The notes below the pieces were generated by a model. The model did not search any database. It was not told the DNA's origin and worked only from the letters and a program-made list of their open reading frames with translations. Source: Mycobacterium sp. ACS1612 (GTDB lineage: Bacteria; Actinomycetota; Actinomycetes; Mycobacteriales; Mycobacteriaceae). From it: DNA of 64,000 nt. Numbering within the stretch: position 1 is the stretch's first letter; the number at the start of each line of letters is the position of its first letter. Shown one piece after another: positions 1 to 7,712 of this stretch. A program made the translations under genes and the position numbers. The stretch spans positions 62,001-126,000 of the forward strand of contig NZ_LZHZ01000035.1 of the NCBI RefSeq assembly GCF_001667505.1. The letters run 5' to 3'.

Positions 1-232
1 GCGCGACCTGTGGCACGCCTATCAAACCCAGGAGATCACCGGGCGCGACGCCCTGCTGCTGCTGACGCAGCGGCCGATGAACGCCACTCCCGTCCCGCCC
101 GCCGGAATGCCAGTGAATCCGACCCCGCCGCTGGCGCCGGGCGCCGCGCCACCGCCTGCGCCCGAGCCCGAACCGGCGCCACCGCCACCGCCGCTGTTGC
201 CGTGGTTGGCACCGTCGCCGCCCGCGCCCTGA
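1..232 (+). CDS. 3' end of a protein with a proline-rich C-terminal tail (partial)
   Basis: Only the last 76 codons are in the window, read in the frame beginning at base 2 and ending with TGA at 230-232. The first 25 or so residues look like the end of a folded domain (RDLWHAYQTQEITGRDALLL). The remaining 50 are a low-complexity Pro/Ala/Glu tail ending PSPPAP, a kind of tail common on secreted or cell-wall mycobacterial proteins. The family cannot be named from this piece. It ends one base before the stop of the convergent gene at 234. Confidence 0.6.
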   Translation, partial: RDLWHAYQTQEITGRDALLLLTQRPMNATPVPPAGMPVNPTPPLAPGAAPPPAPEPEPAPPPPPLLPWLAPSPPAP

Positions 233-233
233 T

Positions 234-698
234 TCAGGCTCGCAGCCGCTGGGCTGCCTGAGCGAGGAGGTCGCGGACCACGCGCACGTGCAGGGGTTCC
301 GTGACGGCCCACACCGCACGCGCGAGCAGGTTCCGCTGCGCCACCAACGTCGAGAAGGTCAGTGCGCCGTCGTCTTTTTTCAGGAGCAGTTCGCCGGGCA
401 TTCCGATGCGTGAGTCGGCGCCGAGAAGCACATGCTCCGGCGTCGAACGCCGAACCTCCCAGCCGAGCACCGAACCCTCCGACCCGCCTGTCACCTTCAA
501 CCCGATGGCCGACCAGCCGGAGAACAGCTGGGCGCGGACGGCAGGGGGCGCGCCCTCAAGGATGCCGCGCATCAGGTCCTCCGGGGTCTCGTCACCGCGG
601 TGGTCGAAGACGAACGCATCGCTGTAGTCGATGCGGGGTAGCGTGCTCAACGCCAGGACTGTTGCGGGAACGTCGATTTGACGCACATCAGTGGTCAT
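234..698 (-). CDS. conserved hypothetical protein, 154 aa, SRPBCC-like
   Basis: The ATG at 698 gives 154 residues; longer readings in this frame run antisense into the next gene and are not credible. Its start overlaps the stop of the upstream DUF2867 gene by 4 bp (ATGA), so the two are very likely translated from one mRNA. The sequence has an alternating strand pattern (SDAFVFDH, GWSAIGLKV, SVLGWEVRR, ALTFSTLVAQ) and a C-terminal amphipathic helix, as in small SRPBCC/polyketide-cyclase-like ligand-binding proteins. I do not recognise a specific family, and the fold assignment is inference. Confidence 0.7.
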   Translation of the reverse strand: MTTDVRQIDVPATVLALSTLPRIDYSDAFVFDHRGDETPEDLMRGILEGAPPAVRAQLFSGWSAIGLKVTGGSEGSVLGWEVRRSTPEHVLLGADSRIGMPGELLLKKDDGALTFSTLVAQRNLLARAVWAVTEPLHVRVVRDLLAQAAQRLRA

Positions 699-1288
699 CG
701 ATTGGCCTCCATTGCCATGTGCCACGCGCGCCCGATGTCGCGCAGCATCAGCGGGTAGACGATGAGGTGCCGAAACGGCGCGATCGCCGCGAGGTAGGCC
801 GCGCCCAGCACCCCGTTCGGTTTCACCAGGACCGCCATCTGGCCGCGGTGGCCGACCGCTTCGTCGGGCACCCAACCGACGTGCAGGACGCCGTGCACGG
901 TCCGGTTCGCGATCTCGAGGGCGAACTCGTCGTCGGCGACGTATAGCGGCGTGAACACGTCTGTATGGAAATGCACTGGGGTGTGGGCTATTTCGGCGGG
1001 TACCCGGTCGCGCAGGCTGGGCACCCTGGTCCCGAGACCCGAATCCTGACCGTCGAGACCGAACAGTCGGCCGAGCATCCATCGAGCGGCGAACAATCCG
1101 CGCACCACCGTCGAGGTGCGTGCGGGGTCGAAAGTGGCCATCAATTGCACCAGGCGAGGGAAGTCGACCTGACCGCCAGGTGTGGGCAGCGCCCACACGT
1201 CGAGAACGCGGAAATCTCTGGCAATGGCGTGAATTCGCCACGGCCGCGTGGTGTGTTCGGTCGTATCGAGGTGCGGTGAACCAAACAT
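695..1288 (-). CDS. DUF2867 family protein
   Basis: 197 residues from the ATG at 1288. The C-terminal half carries the features I associate with DUF2867: an ANRTVHGVLHVGWV segment, a GQMAVLVKPNG segment and an APFRHLIVYPLMLRDIGRAW end. Function of the family is unknown; some members are fused to NAD-binding epimerase-like domains, but this one is stand-alone. The start codon lies inside a perfect 16-bp palindrome, and a -35/-10 pair (TTGACG, 18 bp, TACAGT) sits so close upstream that the mRNA is probably leaderless. It is the first gene of a two-gene unit, divergent from a TetR gene that is its likely repressor. Confidence 0.75.
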   Translation of the reverse strand: MFGSPHLDTTEHTTRPWRIHAIARDFRVLDVWALPTPGGQVDFPRLVQLMATFDPARTSTVVRGLFAARWMLGRLFGLDGQDSGLGTRVPSLRDRVPAEIAHTPVHFHTDVFTPLYVADDEFALEIANRTVHGVLHVGWVPDEAVGHRGQMAVLVKPNGVLGAAYLAAIAPFRHLIVYPLMLRDIGRAWHMAMEANR

Positions 1289-1325
1289 ACAGTACTGTAT
1301 GCTTGACGGCGGATCGGCGTCAAGC
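1286..1325. promoter_or_regulatory. divergent promoter and probable TetR operator
   Basis: A perfect 16-bp palindrome (CATACAGTACTGTATG) occupies 1286-1301 and contains the start codon of the minus-strand DUF2867 gene. Directly beside it are 8-bp inverted arms GCTTGACG (1301-1308) and CGTCAAGC (1318-1325). A minus-strand promoter TTGACG/TACAGT overlaps both elements. Placement between a TetR gene and its divergent neighbour makes this a strong candidate for autoregulated repression; binding itself is inferred. Confidence 0.6.
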
Positions 1326-1342
1326 CCTGTCGAAAGTGAGAC

Positions 1343-1894
1343 GTGATGGTCGCCCAGACCCGCACACCGCGCAGTGCGTGGATCGACGCCGGACTCCAGG
1401 CGCTCGCCTCCGGCGGACCGGACGCGGTGCGGGTGGACCTGCTTGCGAAATCCCTCGGCGTCACCAGAGGTGGCTTCTACTGGCATTTCGCCAGCCGTCA
1501 GATGTTCCTGGACGCGCTGCTCGACGCTTGGGAGCACGCCAGCACCGACGAAGTGCTCACGCGTGTGGAGGCCGAGGGAGGCGACGCCCGAACGAAGGTG
1601 CGCAGGGCGGGCATGCTGACTTTCTCGGCCGACCTGCTGCCGATCGATCTCGCGGTGCGTGACTGGGCCAGACGTGACCGCTCGGTGGCCAAACGCCTGC
1701 GCCGCGTCGACAACAGCCGAATGGCGTACCTGCGAACGATGATCGGCACCTTCAGCGACGATCCCGACGACGTGGAAGCTCGCAGCCTGCTGGCTTTCTC
1801 ACTGGCCATCGGCAGCCACTTCATCGCCGCCGACCACGCAGGCCGCAGCCGGGGGCAGGTGCTGAAGCAGGCGACACGGCGACTGCTGGGCTAG
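1343..1894 (+). CDS. TetR family transcriptional regulator
   Basis: 183 residues from GTG at 1343; an in-frame ATG follows at 1346 and either could be used, with a weak AAAGTGAG Shine-Dalgarno just upstream. The N-terminal helix-turn-helix is clear (LLAKSLGVTRGGFYWHFASR, about residues 33-52), followed by a helical ligand-binding region. It is divergent from the DUF2867 pair, with a 16-bp palindrome between them. Its stop overlaps by 4 bp the stop of the convergent molybdopterin oxidoreductase gene. The likely role is local repressor of the DUF2867 operon and of itself; the ligand is unknown. Confidence 0.9.
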   Translation: MMVAQTRTPRSAWIDAGLQALASGGPDAVRVDLLAKSLGVTRGGFYWHFASRQMFLDALLDAWEHASTDEVLTRVEAEGGDARTKVRRAGMLTFSADLLPIDLAVRDWARRDRSVAKRLRRVDNSRMAYLRTMIGTFSDDPDDVEARSLLAFSLAIGSHFIAADHAGRSRGQVLKQATRRLLG

Positions 1895-4137
1895 CCGATC
1901 GCCGCGGCGGCCACCGCCTCGATGCGCGCAGGGACGTGCTTGTGCCAGGGCGTGCCCGCGAACGCGTCGCGCCACTCCGATGAGGTGAGCGAATTCGGCG
2001 CCACCCCAGGGACCGTCGCGCGACCGTCGGCGTCGATGTAATCCACGCCGAACCCGTTCGGTAGCGACGCGTGGCCTGGCAGCATCGCCTCGCTGATCTC
2101 GACACTGGCCTCGGCGCTGCCCGCGGTCGTGGTGATTCGCGCGCGACCCCCGTCGGTCAGGCCGAGCATCTGCGCGTCCTCCACGCTGACCCGCAGCGCG
2201 CCGTCGGCGTCGCGCTTGCGCCAGGCCGGGTCCCGCAGGATGTCGTTGGCCGTGTAGGCCCGCCGCTCGCCTGCGGACAGCACGATGGGGAAATCGGGGG
2301 AGGTGAACGCCGTCGGCGCATCGGCCAGTCGGCGCATCTCATCGAGCATCGCCGGCATGTCCAGCGCGATCTTGTGGTCGTCATGTGCCACCAACCGCCA
2401 GTCGTCTTCGTATTCGTGCGCGGTGAACGTCACACCGGAGGAGCCGGCCAGGATCGCCTCGAACAGCGCATTGCCGTCCGCATGGCCCGCACGCTGGACC
2501 GCCTCGGGGTACTTCATCGCGGCCTTCTGCGCCAGACCCCACAGCGCCGCGGCGCCTGCGAGCCCGTCGGGCAATGTCGGCCCGAGCGTTTCGTACAAGA
2601 CAAACGGAAGCACCTTGGCGAACGCCGGATTGGCGGCGACGGCGGCAACGAACGCCTGCGCGTAGGCGGCCAACCCCTGTTCGGCCGCCTCACGCAGCGG
2701 CTGTAGTTCCGCGTCGTCGACGACGCCGAGCGCACGCGTCAGTCGCGCCCAGATCTCGGGTTCGGGCAGCGTGCCCTCGAGTGGTTCGAGCAGTCGGTGC
2801 CGAAGGTGGAATGTGTTGTGCGGGAACTCCAGGTTGAAGAACGTCGCCTCACACTTCTCGTACTGACTGGCCGCGGGCAGCACATAGCTGGCCAACCGCG
2901 CGGTCTCAGTCATCGTGACGTCGATGACCACCATCAGCTCGAGTGATTCGAACGCCTTGCGGCATGCGGCCGAATCAGCAAGGGAATGAGCCGGATTGCT
3001 GCTCTCCACGACCATCGCGCGGAAGCGGTCCGGGTGGTCGGTGAGGATCTCCTGCGGCACCGAATTGCTGGGGATCAGGCCGCCGACGATCGGCGCCCCG
3101 GTCACCGGAGTGCGGCCGACGCCACGGGTGTGACGGAACAGCGGTCCGAACCACGAATGCAGATGCTGCCCACCGCGTTTGGCGAAGTTGCCGGTCAAAA
3201 TCCACAGCAGCTTGTTCAGATACGAACACAGCGTGCTGTTGGGCGCCTGCTGGATGCCGAGATCCTCGAATACGGAGACGCTTTCGGCGCAGGCAATGCA
3301 CCGCGCCGCGGTGCGGATCAGTTCCTCGTCGACGCCGCACCGCGCGGCGTACTCCGCCACCGGTACCTCGCGCAGCGCGGCACGCACGGGCTGGACGCCG
3401 TTGACGTGTTCGGCGAGGAAGGTTTCGTCGCAGAGGCTTTCCTGCTCCAGCACGGCGGCCAGTGCGGCGAGGCACCACGCGTCGGTTCCCGGTCGCACCC
3501 GCAGGTGGATGTCGGCCATCTTCGCGGTGTCGGTGATCACCGGGTCGATGACGATCATCGCGCGACCGGGATCCCTGGCGATTTCGTTGAGCACGGTGCG
3601 CGCCCGCGGGAAGCTCTGCGACATCCACGGGTTCTTGCCGACGAACACCGAAACCTCGGCATGTTCGAACTCGCCACGGGTGTGACCGCCGTAGAGGTGT
3701 GCGTCGACCCACGCTTCTCCGGTCTTCTCCTGCGCCAGCGCGTTGGAACGGTAATGCGAACCGAGCGCGGCGAGGAAGGCGCCGCTGTATGCGCCGCCGA
3801 GATGATTACCCTGCCCGCCGCCGCCGTAGTAGAAGATCTTGTCGCCGCCGTAGGTGTCGGCAATGCGTTTGAATCCCGCTGTGATCTCAGAAATCGCTGT
3901 ATCCCAATCGATTTCCTCATAGCTGCCGTCGGGCCGCCTGCGCAGCGGGGACGTCAACCGGTTGGCGTTGTTCTGGTAGTGGTCCAACCGCAGTGCCTTG
4001 TTGCAGGTGTAGCCCTGCGACGCGGGATGGCTCTTGTCGCCACGGATCTTGGCGAACTTCCGGTCCTCCAGTTGCACGACGATTCCGCAGTTGCACTCAC
4101 AGAGGATGCACGCGGTGGCCCGCCACTCAGCGCTCAC
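1891..4137 (-). CDS. molybdopterin-dependent oxidoreductase (Rv0197-like)
   Basis: 748 residues. The N-terminus holds a [4Fe-4S] site (C10, C13, C17 and C45, with a further Cys at 15), followed by the long bis-MGD-binding body of the formate-dehydrogenase/nitrate-reductase family, and a C-terminal dinucleotide-binding domain (ASLPNGFGVDYIDADG region). No Tat signal is visible, so the enzyme should be cytoplasmic. The substrate cannot be read from the sequence. Gene order TetR then oxidoreductase, overlapping by 11 bp, matches my recollection of Rv0196-Rv0197 in M. tuberculosis. Transcription probably starts upstream of the TetR gene at 4720. Confidence 0.9.
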   Translation of the reverse strand: MSAEWRATACILCECNCGIVVQLEDRKFAKIRGDKSHPASQGYTCNKALRLDHYQNNANRLTSPLRRRPDGSYEEIDWDTAISEITAGFKRIADTYGGDKIFYYGGGGQGNHLGGAYSGAFLAALGSHYRSNALAQEKTGEAWVDAHLYGGHTRGEFEHAEVSVFVGKNPWMSQSFPRARTVLNEIARDPGRAMIVIDPVITDTAKMADIHLRVRPGTDAWCLAALAAVLEQESLCDETFLAEHVNGVQPVRAALREVPVAEYAARCGVDEELIRTAARCIACAESVSVFEDLGIQQAPNSTLCSYLNKLLWILTGNFAKRGGQHLHSWFGPLFRHTRGVGRTPVTGAPIVGGLIPSNSVPQEILTDHPDRFRAMVVESSNPAHSLADSAACRKAFESLELMVVIDVTMTETARLASYVLPAASQYEKCEATFFNLEFPHNTFHLRHRLLEPLEGTLPEPEIWARLTRALGVVDDAELQPLREAAEQGLAAYAQAFVAAVAANPAFAKVLPFVLYETLGPTLPDGLAGAAALWGLAQKAAMKYPEAVQRAGHADGNALFEAILAGSSGVTFTAHEYEDDWRLVAHDDHKIALDMPAMLDEMRRLADAPTAFTSPDFPIVLSAGERRAYTANDILRDPAWRKRDADGALRVSVEDAQMLGLTDGGRARITTTAGSAEASVEISEAMLPGHASLPNGFGVDYIDADGRATVPGVAPNSLTSSEWRDAFAGTPWHKHVPARIEAVAAAAIG

Positions 4138-4720
4138 GGGATTTCCTTTCCGACGTCGCGGCCGAAATCAGGTCGCGCAACTGGTTGTGGGCGAGGTCGA
4201 GGGGTTTGACGTCGCGGGACGCACGGGCGACGATGATCGCGCCCTCGATCGAGGCGGTGATCAGCATCGCCAGTTCGTCGGCCTGTTCGGCTGAGGCGCC
4301 CTCCGACGAGAGTCGCTGTGCGATCAGGCCGGCCCACCGGGTGAAGGCCGCCGCCGCGCGGTCGATCACCGCTGTCGCCTGGTCCGGTTTCGCCGGGTCG
4401 CCCGCCTCCACCGTCACGGCGACGACGGGGCAACCGGCGCGGTAGTCGGAGCGAAGCAGTTGCTTGCGGTAGTACCCGACGAGGACGTCGAGCGCCTGTA
4501 GCCCGGATTCGGCATCGGCGATCTTGTCGGCGATGTAGTCGGCAGCGTAATCGATTGCCTCGCAGAGCAATTGCGTGCGTCCGCCGGGGAAATAGTGATA
4601 CGCCGAGCCACGCGGCGCGCCACTGTGCTCAAGCACGTCGGCGATGGCAGTGGCTTGCGCGCCGCGTTCCCGGATCAGCAGCGCGGCCGAGATGACCATC
4701 CGCTCGCGAGGGCTGGGCAT
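4127..4720 (-). CDS. TetR family regulator (Rv0196-like)
   Basis: 197 residues with an N-terminal HTH (IADVLEHSGAPRGSAYHYFP, about residues 27-46), the pattern of the LmrA/YxaF subgroup of TetR proteins. The gene overlaps the start of the downstream molybdopterin oxidoreductase by 11 bp, so regulator and enzyme are one transcript. An inverted repeat TATGTA-8 bp-TACATA lies 27 bp upstream of the start codon and is the probable autoregulatory operator. The inducing ligand is unknown. Confidence 0.88.
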   Translation of the reverse strand: MPSPRERMVISAALLIRERGAQATAIADVLEHSGAPRGSAYHYFPGGRTQLLCEAIDYAADYIADKIADAESGLQALDVLVGYYRKQLLRSDYRAGCPVVAVTVEAGDPAKPDQATAVIDRAAAAFTRWAGLIAQRLSSEGASAEQADELAMLITASIEGAIIVARASRDVKPLDLAHNQLRDLISAATSERKSRER

Positions 4721-4746
4721 ACCTGGATCCCTTCGTCCGACCCGGC

Positions 4747-4766
4747 TATGTATGGCACCTTACATA
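4747..4766. promoter_or_regulatory. inverted repeat, probable TetR operator
   Basis: Perfect 6-bp arms TATGTA (4747-4752) and TACATA (4761-4766) are separated by 8 bp, just upstream of the TetR/oxidoreductase operon start at 4720. Size and position fit a TetR-dimer site; this is inferred, not demonstrated. Confidence 0.5.
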
Positions 4767-4836
4767 ATGAGTCGGCGTGTGACCAGACCTGCTTTCGGGC
4801 GGTTTCGGTGCCCCGTCGGTGCCGGGTACCCCGCAG

Positions 4837-5280
4837 TCAGGCGGTCACCCAGAACACCACGAATGCAGCCATCAGAGGCAGGCAGATGAGGTGATCTCGG
4901 CAGATTGCGCGAGCCAATCGGGAGAGCTCACGTTGGCTCGCGGCGCCCACTCCGAGTCGTACCGCATTCGGCACGGTTCGGGTCAGCGCCAGCAGAATCG
5001 GCGCCCCGGCCAAGACCGTGAGCGTGACAAGCAGCCACACCGGGTCGTCGCCGGCGAACCAGCGATAGGTCAACGCGCCCAACAGGATCAGCATCACCAA
5101 CGCGATGAAAAGGCTCAGCGGGCGCGTCGTCGCGCGACGGTAGTAGCCGGCGATCGACGCGATCACGGGTTCCGGGAGCACGTCCGCGCGGCGGTGGCCA
5201 AGGACCTGGCTGTCGAAGATCAGGTCCATCCACAGCACGGCCAACAGGAAGCCGGCGCAGCCGGTTGCGATCAGACGCAC
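4837..5280 (-). CDS. small conserved membrane protein, four TM segments
   Basis: 147 residues with four hydrophobic stretches: TGCAGFLLAVLWMDLIF near the start, LSLFIALVMLILLGALTY, WLLVTLTVLAGAPILLAL, and LPLMAAFVVFWVTA at the C-terminus. No catalytic motif is visible. It follows the nitronate monooxygenase gene on the same strand with a 15-bp gap, so co-transcription is likely and it may fall under the same KstR-type control. The function is unknown. Confidence 0.75.
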   Translation of the reverse strand: MRLIATGCAGFLLAVLWMDLIFDSQVLGHRRADVLPEPVIASIAGYYRRATTRPLSLFIALVMLILLGALTYRWFAGDDPVWLLVTLTVLAGAPILLALTRTVPNAVRLGVGAASQRELSRLARAICRDHLICLPLMAAFVVFWVTA

Positions 5281-5295
5281 GCGGCGAGCCGCGAA

Positions 5296-6429
5296 TCAAA
5301 CAGAAGCAGCCTCGTTGAGTTCGTTGAGTGTGTTCGTCGCCTCCAGGTACTCCTGCACCCAGCGCTCGATCACCGCCGCGGACTTCTCCACCTTGGTGAA
5401 CTGACCGACAACCTGGCCGATCGGGTTGAATGCGACATCGACGCTCTCGTTGGGGTACTTGTGCGTGGCCGCGACGGCCATCCCGGACACCATGTACTGC
5501 AGCGGCATCCCGAGCGGCTTCGGGTTGTTCGGGTCCTCCCACGCCTCGGTCCAGTCGTTGCGCAGCATGCGCGCCGGCTTGCCGGTGAACGACCGGCTGC
5601 GGACAGTGTCCTTACTGGTGGCCTTCGCGTAGGCGGCATGTTGCACGTCGGTGTGCTCGGATTCTTCGACCATCACCCACTGCGATCCGGTCCAGGCGCC
5701 CTGTGCGCCGAGGGCCAGCGCCGCAGCGATCTGCTGGCCGCTGCCGATGCCGCCCGCGGCGAGCACGGGTTTCGGCGCTACCTCCTTGACGACCTGCGGC
5801 CACAACACGATGGAGCCGATGTCGCCGCAGTGGCCGCCCGCCTCGCCGCCCTGCGCGATGATGATGTCGACACCGGCGTCGGCGTGCTTGCGGGCCTGCG
5901 ACGGCGAACCGCAGAGCGCAGCGACTTTACGGCCGGTGTCGTGAATGTGCTCGATCATGTCGGCCGGCGGTGTGCCGAGCGCGTTGGCGATCAGCGTGCA
6001 CTTGGGATGGCCCAGCGCAACCTCGACCTGCGGGGTCGCGGTCGCTTCCGTCCAGCCCAGCAGTTGCAATGCGTCGTCGTCGCTGTGTTCGACGGGCACC
6101 CCGTGGTCGGCGAGGATCTTCTTGGCGAAGTCGATGTGCTCCTGCGGAACCAGATCGTTCAGCGTCTTCTTGAGCACCTCGGGATCCATGTCGGCGGAGT
6201 CCATGCCCTCGTACTTGTTCGGGATCACGATGTCCACGCCGTACGGGTGATCGCCGATGTTCTCGTCGATCCACTTCAGCTCGATCTCCAGCTGTTCTGG
6301 AGTGAAGCCGACCGCGCCGAGCACCCCGAAGCCGCCCGCCTTGCTGACGGCCACGACCACGTCACGGCAATGAGTGAACGCGAAGATCGGGAACTCGATG
6401 CCGAGCTCGTCGCAGATGGGGGTGTGCAT
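5296..6429 (-). CDS. nitronate monooxygenase / 2-nitropropane dioxygenase family, FMN-dependent
   Basis: 377 residues, TIM-barrel flavoprotein of the NMO/FabK family. The N-terminus MHTPICDELGIEFPIFAF is typical. The phosphate-binding regions GGEAGGHCG (around residue 200) and AAGGIGSGQQIAAALALGAQ (around 231) mark FMN binding. The family oxidises alkyl nitronates, but many mycobacterial members have other, unproven substrates. A KstR-type box lies 32 bp upstream of the start, linking the gene to sterol or lipid catabolism. A four-TM membrane protein follows, probably in the same operon. Confidence 0.85.
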   Translation of the reverse strand: MHTPICDELGIEFPIFAFTHCRDVVVAVSKAGGFGVLGAVGFTPEQLEIELKWIDENIGDHPYGVDIVIPNKYEGMDSADMDPEVLKKTLNDLVPQEHIDFAKKILADHGVPVEHSDDDALQLLGWTEATATPQVEVALGHPKCTLIANALGTPPADMIEHIHDTGRKVAALCGSPSQARKHADAGVDIIIAQGGEAGGHCGDIGSIVLWPQVVKEVAPKPVLAAGGIGSGQQIAAALALGAQGAWTGSQWVMVEESEHTDVQHAAYAKATSKDTVRSRSFTGKPARMLRNDWTEAWEDPNNPKPLGMPLQYMVSGMAVAATHKYPNESVDVAFNPIGQVVGQFTKVEKSAAVIERWVQEYLEATNTLNELNEAASV

Positions 6430-6454
6430 GCCTGCTCCTCGGGTGGGGCGGTCG

Positions 6455-6480
6455 CTAAACTGAAACGTGTTCTAGTTTAG
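6455..6480. promoter_or_regulatory. KstR-type operator inside a larger palindrome
   Basis: Bases 6461-6474 (TGAAACGTGTTCTA) match the KstR consensus TNNAACNNGTTNNA at every fixed position. They are nested in perfect 7-bp outer arms CTAAACT (6455-6461) and AGTTTAG (6474-6480). The site is 32 bp upstream of the nitronate monooxygenase start. KstR is the TetR-family repressor of sterol catabolism in mycobacteria; its binding here is a motif-based prediction. Confidence 0.65.
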
Positions 6481-6500
6481 CGTAGCCGCCCTCTCCGAGA

Positions 6501-6764
6501 TCACAAGGGCCGCGTCGAGTAGTACGAACCGTCGGCGTAGTAGTCGCGGAAGCCGTTGCCCTCGTTGTCCTTGTAGTCACAGGTCGAAAACCGCATGCCC
6601 TGTTTCACGACCGAGGTGTACGTCCCACCGGCGGACTTGCATTCGCTCTTGATGGTCTTCTCTGAAATCTTCTCGGCGTTGGCGATCGGCGCGGTCACCG
6701 AGAGCAGTGCCCCGACCGCGATCGCGGCGGCGCCCGTCCATGCCCCAACACGGGAAATGTTCAT
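6501..6764 (-). CDS. small secreted protein with one disulfide-capable Cys pair
   Basis: 87 residues from the ATG at 6764, which has a good AAGGAG Shine-Dalgarno 8 bp upstream; this decides the start against longer frames. A Sec signal peptide (hydrophobic core WTGAAAIAVGALLSVTAPI) should be cleaved after ANA, leaving a basic, roughly 58-residue mature protein. It has cysteines in ECKSAGGTY and STCDYKDNEG, probably a disulfide, and an aromatic C-terminus DYYADGSYYSTRPL. I do not recognise the function; small exported proteins of this form are frequent in mycobacteria. Confidence 0.8.
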   Translation of the reverse strand: MNISRVGAWTGAAAIAVGALLSVTAPIANAEKISEKTIKSECKSAGGTYTSVVKQGMRFSTCDYKDNEGNGFRDYYADGSYYSTRPL

Positions 6765-6900
6765 GATGTGTCTCCTTGCGGCGGTGGCGACCCGGGCGGG
6801 TCGCCTGGTGCAAGCCATTCTGGAAACCAGGCGCATGCTGCGGGGATGGGGCGCGCACCGGCATTCGCCAACCCCGCATTGGGGATCGGGAACCGTGCGC

Positions 6901-6924
6901 GGATAGGGGGATAGGGGGATAGGG
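6901..6924. repeat. three tandem copies of GGATAGGG
   Basis: Three perfect direct copies of the 8-mer GGATAGGG lie just downstream of the HAD phosphatase stop (6930 on the minus strand), upstream of the small secreted protein. A short G-rich tandem like this can vary in copy number or fold; no function is evident. Confidence 0.7.
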
Positions 6925-6929
6925 GCGGT

Positions 6930-7697
6930 CTAGTCGTAGCCGACCAGTCGACGCAAGGAGCGGCGCCTGCGCCCACCTGTCCCCGTCACCTGCAGCACCG
7001 GCCATCCGTGTTCGGCGGCGGCCGCGGCCAAACCGGGGCGCGGGTTCACCGGACGGGGCTGACCGACCAGTTTCATCAGGGCCGCATCCTCGTCGCCGTC
7101 GGCATAGAAGTAACTGCGTTGCATCTCGACGTCGTTGGCGTCACAGAACTGCGAGACCGCGGTCGCCTTGTTGCGGCCCCAGACAACAGGTTTGGCGATC
7201 CGCCCGGTCAGCCTGCCGTCGTCGTCGACCTCGAAGTGGTTGCACAACACGTGGCCGATCTCGAGGTAACGGGCCACCGGTTCGGCGTGGATGGTCAACG
7301 CTGACGAGCTCAGCACCACCGTGTGCCCGCGCGCCTGATGTGCCTGCACGATCTCGTGCATCGTCGGGAACACCCGAGCCGCGACGCGTTCGACGAACAG
7401 TCGTTGGCCCAACTCGTCGAGTTCGGCCAGCGATTCGCCCCGCAGGTAACCGGCCGCCCGCGTCAACAGATGCTCGAAGCGCATCCTGCCCAGTCGGTAG
7501 CGCATCGACGCCTCGATGACGCCGAGCACTTCGCCGATCCGGGCTTGCCTGCGTCTGATCCGGTCGCTGGCGTGCGCGGTGGCGGTGAACCCGTCCACCA
7601 ACGTGCCGTCGAGGTCGAAGAACGCGCCGATCTGCGGCCCGGCCTGGGCCGCACCGATCTCCGCGATCGGATCTGTTACCGGGGGCTCGACGGTCAT
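6930..7697 (-). CDS. HAD-superfamily subfamily IB phosphatase (SerB-like)
   Basis: 255 residues. The HAD motifs are present: motif I FFDLDGTLVDG (D28 nucleophile, D30 acid/base), motif II VLSSSA, a basic motif III GRNKATA and motif IV YADGDEDAALM. The helical cap between motifs I and II is that of subfamily IB, the group of phosphoserine phosphatase and the HAD domains fused to PlsC acyltransferases in mycobacteria. The C-terminus is basic (GRRRRSLRRL). The substrate is unknown. It lies on the same strand as the reductase-like gene upstream (15-bp gap), so they are probably one transcript. Confidence 0.85.
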   Translation of the reverse strand: MTVEPPVTDPIAEIGAAQAGPQIGAFFDLDGTLVDGFTATAHASDRIRRRQARIGEVLGVIEASMRYRLGRMRFEHLLTRAAGYLRGESLAELDELGQRLFVERVAARVFPTMHEIVQAHQARGHTVVLSSSALTIHAEPVARYLEIGHVLCNHFEVDDDGRLTGRIAKPVVWGRNKATAVSQFCDANDVEMQRSYFYADGDEDAALMKLVGQPRPVNPRPGLAAAAAEHGWPVLQVTGTGGRRRRSLRRLVGYD

Positions 7698-7712
7698 CGC
7701 GCACCAGCCTAC

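Noticed and set aside
4819-6480. 553-aa plus-strand reading
   Set aside because: Antisense to the nitronate monooxygenase and membrane protein genes; Arg/His/Gly-rich with no domain, the usual shadow of high-GC coding DNA.
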